From the NCBI GenBank assembly GCA_964586775.1, contig CAZPJD010000288.1, forward strand, positions 1 to 26,116: DNA of 26,116 nucleotides, written 5' to 3'. Under the pieces are notes generated by a model. The model made no database searches, was not told the origin of the DNA, and saw nothing but the letters and a program-made list of their open reading frames with translations. Source of the DNA: JADLEX01 sp964586775 (GTDB lineage Bacteria; Lernaellota; Lernaellaia; JACKCT01). Made by a program: the position numbers and the translations under genes. Within the stretch, counting starts at the first letter, position 1; each line of letters begins with the position of its first letter. Positions 13,612-21,780 of this stretch are shown piece after piece.

Positions 13612-15285
13612 TCACTCCCCGTAATCTTTCGAAAGACCGTCCAAGTCCGCGAGCCCCCGCCGGATCGATTCGGCGCGATCGGGCGACGCCGCGGCCAGCC
13701 GCTCGACGGACGCGAGTTCCGCCTCGATGGCTCGCATGGCCGCGCCCTCGGCTGCGTCGATCGACTCACACGCCCGCTCACCCCACTGAGCGCCGAAACG
13801 AAGGAGATTTTTTTCGACGCTCCACGCGATGTTGGCGCGCATCGCCCGCTCGACCCGCTTCCGAAGCCGCTTCATGGGAATGAAACGCCACAGCAGATCG
13901 ACGGGGATCTCGAACGCGCGCCCGAATCTGACGTCGGGCTTCGTCATCGCGTGCAGCGGAATCTCGGGCAGCTCGATTTCGAAGCGACGGCCCAGCACCC
14001 GCTCGATCGCTTCGGCGAGCTCGTTGCCGACAAGTCGAAGCACACGCCCTGTCGATTCGCGTGCGTCCCGCGTCGATTCGCGCGCGACGCGCTCGCCCTC
14101 TCCCAGCAGCGCAGCAAGTTCACGGGTGAGCGCCACATCCATCCATTCGGCGTATCGCGCGGTCAACTCGGCGAGGTTTCCGTCCCAACGCACGACCTCT
14201 TTGCCGAAACTTTCCTCGACGCGTTCGGTCGCGGATTCCCGCAGCGCCCGAAAGTGCTCGACGCACGACTCCATCGCCACCGACTTGTGATGGTCCATGT
14301 CGCGATGCAGGTCGTCCCGCATGCGCGGCAGCGTCCGCCGCTGGCTCGCCGCCAACTCCCGAATCCGCGCCGTCGCCGCCTCGCCCGCGTTCGCGGCGGC
14401 GAGTTCCCGCTCCAGATACACCCGGCATTGATGGGCAAGCTGATTGAGTTTGTGCCTCGCGATCCGCTGGGAGCGCTCGGCCGAAACACCCGCATTGCTG
14501 CCGGTTAAATGCCGCCGAATCGCGTCGAGCGACGACGCCGCGCCACGCTTCACGGATACCGGAATCAGCGGAACCTCGACGCCGAGCCTCGCTTGCAGCG
14601 TCTGCCGCGTGAACGCCTGCACGTGTTCGATCTGCGTCTTCGTCGCTAGATCGGCCTTGGTGAGGAGAATGGCGATATCCGGCGTGTGCTCGCCCAGGTC
14701 GCGGATGAGATCGAGATCCGCCTCGCCGACGGGTTGATCGACTCGGATCGCGACGAGCGCCACGCCGATGCGGGGCAACCACTCGCGCGCGCGTTCGGAG
14801 TTGTGCGCGAACACGCTCCCCAACCCCGGCGTGTCGACGAACCGAAAACCCGCCGGGGCGTTCGATTCGCAAACAACGAGGTCCGCCCGTTCGACACCCT
14901 TCGCATTGTCGGGATTCGCCGCCTCGGTGACGAAATCGGCGAGCCGATCCGTCGGATAGCTCCGAGACGAGCCATCGAGGAATCGGACCACCACCTCGTC
15001 CGCGAGTCCCGGTATCACGCGGGTCACGACCGATGTGGCCGGAAGAACATCCACGGGCAGAAGGTCTCGACCGAGAATGGCGTTGAGCAGCGAACTCTTG
15101 CCGGCCTTGTACTGCCCGACGATCACGACATCGACGATGCCGCCGCCCGCGATGTGTTCTCGTACGGACTCGATGCGCGCCGCGACCGACGGAATCTCGA
15201 ATTCCGCCGCGAGCTTTTCGAGCGCGCCCAACCGACTTTCGAGCGTGCTAATGCCTGGTGGCGGGACCGAAAGGATGCCGGACAT
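13612..15285 (-). CDS. Dynamin-family GTPase
   Basis: I start at ATG 15285 (GGGA 5 bases upstream) rather than an in-frame ATG 54 bases further out with no SD. The 557-residue protein has a complete N-terminal GTPase domain: G1 GQYKAGKSS (57-65), G2 around PATSVVT (83-88), G3 DTPGLGS (151-157) and G4 TKAD (209-212). G1 and DTPGLGS are typical of bacterial dynamin-like proteins. Beyond ~290 the protein is long, helical and charged, as in dynamin stalks. A short segment near residues 455-480 (VDLLWRFIPMKRLRKR) is hydrophobic then basic and may touch membrane. Bacterial relatives act in membrane remodelling or stress protection. No paired second dynamin gene, common in such systems, is visible. 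Confidence 0.85.
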   Translation of the reverse strand: MSGILSVPPPGISTLESRLGALEKLAAEFEIPSVAARIESVREHIAGGGIVDVVIVGQYKAGKSSLLNAILGRDLLPVDVLPATSVVTRVIPGLADEVVVRFLDGSSRSYPTDRLADFVTEAANPDNAKGVERADLVVCESNAPAGFRFVDTPGLGSVFAHNSERAREWLPRIGVALVAIRVDQPVGEADLDLIRDLGEHTPDIAILLTKADLATKTQIEHVQAFTRQTLQARLGVEVPLIPVSVKRGAASSLDAIRRHLTGSNAGVSAERSQRIARHKLNQLAHQCRVYLERELAAANAGEAATARIRELAASQRRTLPRMRDDLHRDMDHHKSVAMESCVEHFRALRESATERVEESFGKEVVRWDGNLAELTARYAEWMDVALTRELAALLGEGERVARESTRDARESTGRVLRLVGNELAEAIERVLGRRFEIELPEIPLHAMTKPDVRFGRAFEIPVDLLWRFIPMKRLRKRVERAMRANIAWSVEKNLLRFGAQWGERACESIDAAEGAAMRAIEAELASVERLAAASPDRAESIRRGLADLDGLSKDYGE

Positions 15286-15306
15286 GGTATTCCCAATTTC
15301 ATTCGC

Positions 15307-15335
15307 GACCGCGCGTGAAACAGACTCGCGCGGTC
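15307..15335 (-). other. 9-base inverted repeat upstream of the GTPase gene
   Basis: GACCGCGCG (15307-15315) and CGCGCGGTC (15327-15335) form a perfect 9-base stem with an 11-base loop in the 72-base gap between the phosphoesterase gene and the GTPase gene. No T-run follows on the minus strand. It may be a weak terminator, leader structure or operator. Confidence 0.35.
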
Positions 15336-15357
15336 CCATGACAACGCACGGGCGTTT

Positions 15358-17859
15358 TCAGTGCGTGGGCCGCACGAACTCGGCGCGATTCGTCGGCGGC
15401 TGCGGCACCGCGATCCCGCGCGCGGCGGCCCAAGCGGTCGCCCGTGCGACGAGCGCGTGGTATTCCGCCACCTCGGCCTCTTCTTCCTCCTCGTCCTCTC
15501 GCAGATCGGGCGACAGCGCGTGGTGATGCGGCCAGGGTTCCCCCGGCCGCGTCAGCGCCCACAAGACCTCGCCTAGCCGCTCGACCGCGTCGGGCGACCG
15601 GAAATCCGCGTTGTCGCAATACGTCTGCATCGGTAGCCCAGGCGCATTGAATTCGAGCTCGGTCGGGTTCGGCAGCGCCTCGTAGGGCGAGGTGTCGGGG
15701 GTCATGGTGAAGGCGTCGTACATCGGCGACGCATACAGGTCGTACTGATTCATCGGCGGCACGCCGAGGATCATCCCGATCGTCGCCCACACGCTCGGCA
15801 TCGAATACATCACCTTGCTGATATAGCCGCGCTTGGCGTAGGGCCCGATGATGAAAGCGGGCGTGCGATGCGGATCGATGTGGTCCGTGCCCGATTGCGG
15901 ATCGTCCTCGATGACGAAGATGATCGTGCTCTCCCACTCGGGACGCGATGAGTAGAATTCGACGAGCTTGCCGAGCCCGGCGTCGTTGTCGCCCATCAGG
16001 TAGCGCGCGGTGGGCGAGCCCTCCGAACTGCCGTAGGTGTGGTCGTTCGGCAGCGAAATATATGTGAACGGTTCGAAGATGCCCGCCTCGACCTCGCGGA
16101 TGATCTCGTCGACCTTCACCTCGTCCGAGACGCCCATGTTCCAGAAGCCATACTTGAAATCCATGTACGGGCCGAACCGCTCCAGATCGTGCGCGAGGCC
16201 GACGACCTGACCGTAACTGCGGAACGGAATCCCCGCGTCGAGCAACACCTCGAAGATGGTCTTGCCCCGCGGGCGCGTGTTGGGATCGACGTCGGGCAGC
16301 GGATAGATGCCGCCCGCGTTGTACGCCTTTTCGGCGTGGTCGTTGACGTTGTTGTAGGTCGCCCACAGGTGCCCGAGCACGCTGGTATCGCCCTCGGTGT
16401 AGGTGTTGTCGAGCAGCACGTACGAACGCCCGAGTTTGTAGGCGTTGGGGATCTCGGCCTCGGTGAAGTTCTGCAGACCCGTGTCGCCCTCGACGCCGTC
16501 GAAATCGGCGAGCACCTGATCGAAGGTCTTGTTCTCGCGCAGCACGTAAACCACGTGCTTGATCTGATCCGACGCGACGCCGCGCTCGGTCGGAATCGGC
16601 GACGAGACTCCCGTCAGGTCGAAGAAGCCGAGCGCCCAAGCGATGTTGTCCTCGACCTGCTCGGTGTAGGTCGCGAGTTCGCCGTCGTCGGGCAGGTCGA
16701 TGATCGAGAGACCGCCCTGCCAGCCCGACCAGAGGCCGAGCCCCGCGGAGCCGCGTCCCTTGCCGTTCGTCACGAGCAACCGGCCATTCGCCTCGTCGAG
16801 GAATGCGTTGGTCGGATACCAACCCGCGGGTATCCGCCCGAGCATCGTTCCGTCCGCCGCGTCGAGCACGTCCACCGAGTTGTATGTCGAGGACGTGACG
16901 TAGAGACGCGTTCCGTCCGCAGACACCTCGACGGCCGTCGGCGAGGCGCCCTTGGGCTCCATCGGCGACGCATTCAGCTCGTACGTATCGATCACGGCGA
17001 GCGAAGCCGTGTCGATCACGCTCACGTCGTCGGAATCGGAGTTGGCCACGTAAAGACGGCTTCCATCGGGAGAGAGCGCCATCATCTCCGGGTTGGCCCC
17101 CACCACCAGTTCTTCTATTTCCGCGCCGTCATCCGTCAGATCGAGCACCGACACCGTGCCGGAACCGTGATTCGACGCGTAGGCGCGCGTGCCGTCGGGC
17201 GAGATCTTCACGTCGTAGGTGAACAGGTGCGCGCCGTAGCTGTCGATCTCCTCGCCGAGTGCGGTGTCGATCACCGCGACGCGCTTGCCGAGGTAGCACG
17301 CGACGTACAGGCGCGATTCGTCGGGTGAGAGCGCCATGCCCGAGGGCATGTTGTTCACCGGGATGCGCGCCTGCTCGGTGGCCACGCCGCCCGACAGCGA
17401 GTACTCGATCACCAATTGCGAAGCGCCACCCGCGATCCAGAAGCGATCCCCGGCGGCGTTGAACGCGATGCCCGAGTAGGCATTCGAAAGATTGATGGTT
17501 TGCGTGATCGAGGCGGTGTCGAGGTCGATCACGTGCACGCGCGAGGTCTTCGCCGTCACCACGATGGCGGTTTCGCCATTCGGGCTGACGGCCACGTCGA
17601 TGGGAAAGCTCGCCGTCTCGACGTAGGTCCCCGCCGGCGTGATGCGCCGCCCGTTGGGGAGCAGATACGCGCCGCCGCCCAGATCGCCCGGGCGCAAAAG
17701 AGCCTGCGCGTTGGGAACGGGCTCACCCGCGCGAGCCGGCGAATCGGGGACGTGGTCGAGCGATTGGACGGAGGACGACGTGTCGGCGTCATTCGTGCCC
17801 GGCGATGCGCACGCCATGAATACGAGGCCCAGGACCGAGACGATGACGAGCGAACGCAT
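15358..17859 (-). CDS. Beta-propeller (YVTN-like) / phosphoesterase-family lipoprotein
   Basis: ATG 17859 has GGGGGA 5 bases upstream and gives a signal sequence with a putative lipid Cys17 (FMAC; a loose lipobox). The 833-residue product has a beta-propeller at ~80-415 of about seven YVTN-type blades, seen from repeats such as SPDGTRAYASN, SPDGSRLYVANS and SADGTRLYVTSS. A phosphoesterase/alkaline-phosphatase-superfamily domain follows at ~430-790, with RENKTFDQV (ENR.FD-like motif, Thr445 as possible nucleophile), LPNDHTYG, IEDDPQSGTDHIDPHRTP and FIIGPYAKRGYIS. An acidic patch (REDEEEEEAEVAE) lies near the end. This fusion is a recognised architecture; relatives cleave phosphate esters, including phospholipids, but the substrate is not known here. 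Confidence 0.88.
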   Translation of the reverse strand: MRSLVIVSVLGLVFMACASPGTNDADTSSSVQSLDHVPDSPARAGEPVPNAQALLRPGDLGGGAYLLPNGRRITPAGTYVETASFPIDVAVSPNGETAIVVTAKTSRVHVIDLDTASITQTINLSNAYSGIAFNAAGDRFWIAGGASQLVIEYSLSGGVATEQARIPVNNMPSGMALSPDESRLYVACYLGKRVAVIDTALGEEIDSYGAHLFTYDVKISPDGTRAYASNHGSGTVSVLDLTDDGAEIEELVVGANPEMMALSPDGSRLYVANSDSDDVSVIDTASLAVIDTYELNASPMEPKGASPTAVEVSADGTRLYVTSSTYNSVDVLDAADGTMLGRIPAGWYPTNAFLDEANGRLLVTNGKGRGSAGLGLWSGWQGGLSIIDLPDDGELATYTEQVEDNIAWALGFFDLTGVSSPIPTERGVASDQIKHVVYVLRENKTFDQVLADFDGVEGDTGLQNFTEAEIPNAYKLGRSYVLLDNTYTEGDTSVLGHLWATYNNVNDHAEKAYNAGGIYPLPDVDPNTRPRGKTIFEVLLDAGIPFRSYGQVVGLAHDLERFGPYMDFKYGFWNMGVSDEVKVDEIIREVEAGIFEPFTYISLPNDHTYGSSEGSPTARYLMGDNDAGLGKLVEFYSSRPEWESTIIFVIEDDPQSGTDHIDPHRTPAFIIGPYAKRGYISKVMYSMPSVWATIGMILGVPPMNQYDLYASPMYDAFTMTPDTSPYEALPNPTELEFNAPGLPMQTYCDNADFRSPDAVERLGEVLWALTRPGEPWPHHHALSPDLREDEEEEEAEVAEYHALVARATAWAAARGIAVPQPPTNRAEFVRPTH

Positions 17860-17964
17860 GGGAGTCCCCCGCAATTCGATCCGGAGCGGGAGCGAAGGGC
17901 GACGCCCCCCGTCTTCACGCGCTCCCGAACGGAACAGACACGTTATCAAACGCCGCCGGACGGT

Positions 17965-18417
17965 TCAACGATCCCGTGACGATGTGTCCCGTTGGGGACT
18001 TTTCGACCGACGCGACCGAAATCCGAAGGCGACGAGCAGGCCGACGACGAACGCGGGCGAAATGGACGCGGGATAAACAAGTTCGTCGATCGGGTCTTCC
18101 ACGCCTTCGCAGATGTCGCCGCGACCGTCCTCGTTTTCATCGGACTGGTCCGCGTTCGCGTACCATGCGCAGTTGTCCGCTTCGTTCGGCACGCCGTCGT
18201 TGTCCCAATCCTCGTCGAAGACGTCGAACTCGCCGTCGCCGTCCCAGTCCATCTCCATCAGCTTTTCGGCGGTTTCGGATGCGCACGCGTCCTCTTCACC
18301 CTGCCCCACGTCCTTGGGCTCGGCGGTCGGAACCTCGATCGTCTCGGAGTTCTCACCCTCGGTGCAGCCCGCGAGAACGAGAACCAGGAGAACCAACGCG
18401 AACGCGAGACGCGACAT
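17965..18417 (-). CDS. Small lipoprotein with Asp-rich calcium-type loops and C-terminal hydrophobic tail
   Basis: ATG 18417 is preceded by GGAGG (18422-18426 on the complement, 4-base spacing). The 150-residue protein has a textbook lipobox (LVLAGC, Cys18), then an acidic linker. Residues 58-103 contain DGDGEFDVFDEDWDNDGVPN and QSDENEDGRGDICE, matching thrombospondin type 3 calcium-binding repeats. Unusually, a hydrophobic segment (ISPAFVVGLLVAFGF, ~119-133) is followed by RSRRSKS and a basic tail. It is thus predicted both lipid-anchored at the N-terminus and embedded, or sorted, at the C-terminus. It begins 14 bases after the FadL-type gene and is likely co-transcribed with it. Confidence 0.8.
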   Translation of the reverse strand: MSRLAFALVLLVLVLAGCTEGENSETIEVPTAEPKDVGQGEEDACASETAEKLMEMDWDGDGEFDVFDEDWDNDGVPNEADNCAWYANADQSDENEDGRGDICEGVEDPIDELVYPASISPAFVVGLLVAFGFRSRRSKSPQRDTSSRDR

Positions 18418-18431
18418 GAAACCTCCGCCGC

Positions 18432-19808
18432 CTAGAACTGGATCGACACCGTAAACGCGAACTGATGGATCTGACCGCCGGTGCGTATGCGATGCCAATC
18501 GGGATCGCGGTCGTTTTCGGTGATCCGCTCGACCAGCGCGTGAAGCTGATACGACACGTCCAGACTCATCGGCAGCAGCACGAGCTCGGTGGGATCATAA
18601 TACTCGATTCCGAACCCGCCCGTGACGACGTGCTTGTCGTTGTCGAGGATATTCAGCGGACCGCTCTGATCGGGCGCGGGGCTCGGCTGAAAATAGTAGC
18701 CGCCGCGCAGAGCGATCGACTCCGCCCAATCGACGTTCGGATCGAAGACGTGCTCATAACCGAATCGCGCGTCGACGCGGTCGCGAAAGCGCGGATCGGG
18801 GTAGTCCTCGGTCTGATGACGTAGCTCCGACCAACGCCGCCAGTTCACATCGACCTGCACGCTGTCCCGGGGAAGCGCGAGCCCCGCGCCGAGCGTTACC
18901 GCCATCGGCGAAAATCCCGTCAGCGAACGCAGCGGATTGTCGGTCGAGGGCAGTTCGAGCACCGTCCCTCCGCTGTCCGTCACCAGTCGCGTCTCGGTGC
19001 GGATGCGCCCCGAGCCGTCCACGGTCGAGACCTCGTCGCGCCAGACGAGGCCGAAACGCAGGGCGGTGGGATCGCCGAAGGCCGGCGCGCGGGCGAGCAG
19101 CCCCAGCGAGGGTTCGACCTTCGAGAATGTCCGCGAGAGGATTCCCTGATTCGTTTCGAAGCTCTGGTCCGACGCCTGGATTTCGGTTTTCGCAGTCACG
19201 TCGGTGTACGTGTCCGACGGGGCGGTCACGCCGCCCATGCCGAACGACATCCAGTCGAAGAGCTTGAACGACGCGGAAAAAAAGAGCGGAAGCAGCGCCG
19301 CGTTGCGATCGTTGTAGCGGTACATGTAGGGGGTGTTCGGATCCGCGTAGATCGTGAACGACTTGAGATAATCGCCGAGCCCGAGGACGAGGCCGACGGC
19401 GAATCGTTCCGTCAGAAAGCTGCTGAAACGCCCCTCGAAATTGAAATCCGTCGTGAGCGCGATCAGCAGGACGCCGCCGTCGGGATAGGTCTCGGCGTAG
19501 TTGTGACCCGGCGTGGTTTCGATCTCGAGATACAGCTCCTTATAGATCGCCTTCCAGCCGAAGACCGCGTGATGCCCCTTCTGAAACGCGAGGCCCGCCG
19601 GATTGTAGTAGACGGCCGAGTAGTCCTGTCCGAGCGCCGCGCCCGCGTTGCCCATCGCGCCGTCGCGCGGGCCGACGCCAAACTCCTCGAAGAGTTGATT
19701 CGTTCCGCCGAACGCGGTGGATGGATATACAAGTCCGAGTGAGATGGAGAGCGTAAGGCAACCGGCGGCGCAAAGGCCGATCCGCGCCGAAATCTTTCGC
19801 AGGGTCAT
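18432..19808 (-). CDS. FadL/OmpP1-family outer-membrane transport protein
   Basis: The 458-residue product has a signal peptide (basic start, hydrophobic stretch to about residue 33). The plug-region signature QDYSAVYYNPAGLAF is characteristic of FadL/TodX barrels. Barrel strands follow, with the C-terminal region GGYYFQPSP, LDNDKHVVTGGFGIEYY and the end FAFTVSIQF. FadL proteins let hydrophobic compounds (fatty acids, aromatics) cross the outer membrane. ATG 19808 overlaps the end of the single-TM protein by 4 bases (ATGA), so the genes are coupled. A FadL-type paralogue with the same C-terminal motifs is at 25426-26116. Substrate not identifiable. Confidence 0.88.
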   Translation of the reverse strand: MTLRKISARIGLCAAGCLTLSISLGLVYPSTAFGGTNQLFEEFGVGPRDGAMGNAGAALGQDYSAVYYNPAGLAFQKGHHAVFGWKAIYKELYLEIETTPGHNYAETYPDGGVLLIALTTDFNFEGRFSSFLTERFAVGLVLGLGDYLKSFTIYADPNTPYMYRYNDRNAALLPLFFSASFKLFDWMSFGMGGVTAPSDTYTDVTAKTEIQASDQSFETNQGILSRTFSKVEPSLGLLARAPAFGDPTALRFGLVWRDEVSTVDGSGRIRTETRLVTDSGGTVLELPSTDNPLRSLTGFSPMAVTLGAGLALPRDSVQVDVNWRRWSELRHQTEDYPDPRFRDRVDARFGYEHVFDPNVDWAESIALRGGYYFQPSPAPDQSGPLNILDNDKHVVTGGFGIEYYDPTELVLLPMSLDVSYQLHALVERITENDRDPDWHRIRTGGQIHQFAFTVSIQF

Positions 19809-20305
19809 AGCCCTGTCGAGCCGTCGGGGGGCTCGCCGATCGCCTCCCGAATCGCACGTGCGAGCGGCTCGCAACGCGCGTGATCGTCGAGGACGAATAC
19901 GGATCGCAGCGCGGACGGTTCGAACACCCAATCCACCTCGAGCGCCGGCTTGCCCCGATGCGCGCCCGACTGGCGGGTGCGTACCGCCACATCCCTGACC
20001 CGGGCGAGCGGAATGTGAATTGGCGACAGCGCATGATCGACGAGAAAGTTCACGCCCTTGCGATCGATGAAAAACACACCCGGTCCGGGCGCGAGAAACC
20101 CCTGCGCCGTCTGGGGCTTGTCGTCCGCGCGCGTCCGACTTCCCAGGTACTCGCCTCGAAACCCGTCTCCAACCGGCAGGTCACCGTCCAGCATGTCCGC
20201 GGGCAAGGGATCGCGCCGTCGCCAGAACCCCGTCAGCGCGGCGATCACCACGACGGAAGCCATGGCGACGGAAAGAATGATGACGATGACGAAAGCGGCG
20301 TTCAT
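19805..20305 (-). CDS. Single-TM hypothetical protein, first gene of the FadL unit
   Basis: The 166-residue protein starts with a transmembrane helix (~4-26, VIVIILSVAMASVVVIAAL) followed by WRRR, so the bulk is probably cytosolic. Residues ~65-150 (GFLAPGPGVFFIDRKGVNFL, then HIPLARVRDVAVRTR) read like a small PH-like or lipid-binding beta domain, but I cannot assign a family. No strong SD is seen. It overlaps the FadL-type gene by 4 bases, so coupling is likely. The 137-base divergent gap upstream (20306-20442) shows no convincing promoter. Confidence 0.65.
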   Translation of the reverse strand: MNAAFVIVIILSVAMASVVVIAALTGFWRRRDPLPADMLDGDLPVGDGFRGEYLGSRTRADDKPQTAQGFLAPGPGVFFIDRKGVNFLVDHALSPIHIPLARVRDVAVRTRQSGAHRGKPALEVDWVFEPSALRSVFVLDDHARCEPLARAIREAIGEPPDGSTGL

Positions 20306-20442
20306 TTCGGCGTTTCACAAGCCCGGTTGACGCGGGACTCTATCGTGGACCGCTTGCAAAATAAAGAGCGCCCCGCCATGATGCGCATCCGAAATCGCAC
20401 ATCCGCAAACCCAGAAATTCCTTCGCGTTTTCAGGAGAGTTC

Positions 20443-20805
20443 ATGGAGGCGATCCTTCTTTCGATCAGTTATCTCGCGGTCCTCGCCGGCGCGGTGACGG
20501 GCGTTTTTCGCCTTTTTTCTCCCGACAACGCGGTCGTGCGTCAGCTTCATGCGGCGAGCTCGCCCTTCGCGAATTTCGTTTTCGCCATCTACTTCCTGCT
20601 CTTTCAATTTTCCCCCGCTGGTCCGGTTCAGCGCGTGGCCATGGCGCTGTGTTTCATGTCGCTCGCGTACACCGGGTTCGCGTCCGGAAAAAAAGACCCG
20701 ACGCCATCCGAAAAGCGCCTTCACATCGCCCTCGGACTTGTCACCTTCCTTCTTTTCTCGTTCGTGTTCTTCTCGTTCGTCCTCATCAAGATTGCGCCCG
20801 CTTGA
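20443..20805 (+). CDS. Small four-TM hypothetical membrane protein
   Basis: This 120-residue protein follows a good SD (AGGAGA, 20433-20438, 4-base spacing). About four hydrophobic helices are visible: LLSISYLAVLAGAVTGVF, FVFAIYFLLFQF, VAMALCFMSLAYTGFA and ALGLVTFLLFSFVFFSFVL. The loop GKKDPTPSEKRL is polar. It is divergent from the FadL unit. I do not recognise a family. A weak hairpin with five T follows the stop. Confidence 0.65.
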   Translation: MEAILLSISYLAVLAGAVTGVFRLFSPDNAVVRQLHAASSPFANFVFAIYFLLFQFSPAGPVQRVAMALCFMSLAYTGFASGKKDPTPSEKRLHIALGLVTFLLFSFVFFSFVLIKIAPA

Positions 20806-20818
20806 CGGCGACGCGAAT

Positions 20819-20841
20819 GTCGGGACCCGACTGAGCTTTTT
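20819..20841 (+). terminator. Weak candidate terminator after the 4-TM gene
   Basis: GTCGG (20819-20823) and CCGAC (20827-20831) form a 5-base stem with a 3-base loop. After TGAGC come five T (20837-20841). The stem is short and the T-run offset, so this is low confidence. Confidence 0.3.
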
Positions 20842-20892
20842 CCAAGCCAAGCGCTGTGATAGCCTCGGCGCGTACCTGCTGACGGGTTTCGC

Positions 20893-21780
20893 ATGCATCG
20901 CCGTAGCCTGATCGCGTTCCTCCTCGCCCCGCTGCTCGCGCTCGCGTCTGCGCACACCGCAGACGCGGATTCCGAGACCGTGGCACTGGCGACGCAGGGG
21001 CGCGTCACCATCGTCCGCGCGGGCGTCGGCGACATCGCCCTCGCGCCGGGCATCGTCATCGAACCGGGCGACCATCTGGTGTCCGACGACGAAGGGCGCG
21101 CGCTCATCCGGTGGTCCGACGAAGCCTTGTTCACCGTCGGGCCTTTTTCGCAGGTTCTGTTCGAGGGCGCTTCGACGGTGGAATCGATCGGAACGGTCGC
21201 GTTGCTCTCGGGTGACGTCCGCGTCCTCAAAAGGCCGAACGAAGCCGCCCGTAGGGCGATCGTACGAACGAAGTCCGCGGAGATCGCCGTTGGAGACGGG
21301 TATTTGGTTGCCGGTCACGAACGCGCCGGCGAACGCACGCGGATCGTCGTCCTGTCGGGATCGGCGGACGTGAGCAGGGCGGACAGCGACCGGGTGCGTT
21401 TCACGGTTTTGCCGAACCAATCGAGTGTCGTGGACGAAACGGCGGGTCCGGCGATTCCGCAACTCGCGCCGCCGGAATTGATCGACACGATGAAAACGCG
21501 CACGGCGATCCGCTACGCGCCCGAGCCGGACTCCTTGCCCGGGCAGGTGCGGAATCTGGGCGACAATCCGCTGCGCGATATCCCGACCAAATTGACCGGT
21601 TCGGTTTCGGGGACGGGTATCGGGCCTTCGTCCGCCGCCGAGTTCGAGGCGTTCCCCACGAGCGACAACCACTCGCCCGACATTCCCGAGGGGCTCGACA
21701 TCGACCGCGAGTCCGATGTTTCGCTCGTCATCATCTTCAATGACCTGATCGCGAAAAATCGTCCGCTGGAGAAGAAGTGA
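20893..21780 (+). CDS. Secreted FecR-domain protein
   Basis: The 295-residue product has a signal peptide (HRRSLIAFLLAPLLALASA). Residues ~35-170 fit the FecR fold: GRVTIVRAGVGDIALAPG, PGDHLVSDDEGRALIRW (family pattern G...tdd.sra.i), FTVGPFSQVLF and GTVALLSGDVRV. FecR domains occur in TonB-linked anti-sigma systems and in many secreted deltaproteobacterial proteins. Here there is no N-terminal cytosolic sigma-binding part, TonB receptor or FecI sigma gene, so the classical iron-citrate role is unlikely. The C-terminal half (200-295) is Pro-rich and low in recognisable domains. It ends overlapping the next gene by 4 bases (GTGA). Confidence 0.75.
   Translation: MHRRSLIAFLLAPLLALASAHTADADSETVALATQGRVTIVRAGVGDIALAPGIVIEPGDHLVSDDEGRALIRWSDEALFTVGPFSQVLFEGASTVESIGTVALLSGDVRVLKRPNEAARRAIVRTKSAEIAVGDGYLVAGHERAGERTRIVVLSGSADVSRADSDRVRFTVLPNQSSVVDETAGPAIPQLAPPELIDTMKTRTAIRYAPEPDSLPGQVRNLGDNPLRDIPTKLTGSVSGTGIGPSSAAEFEAFPTSDNHSPDIPEGLDIDRESDVSLVIIFNDLIAKNRPLEKK

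Noticed and set aside
17888..17926. 7-base inverted repeat GGGAGCG / CGCTCCC with inner GGGC/GCCC between two minus-strand genes
   Set aside because: Long loop and no T-run; plausible by chance in GC-rich DNA, so not called a terminator.
20327..20332. TTGACG as a -35 box for the 4-TM gene
   Set aside because: No -10-like hexamer at suitable spacing.
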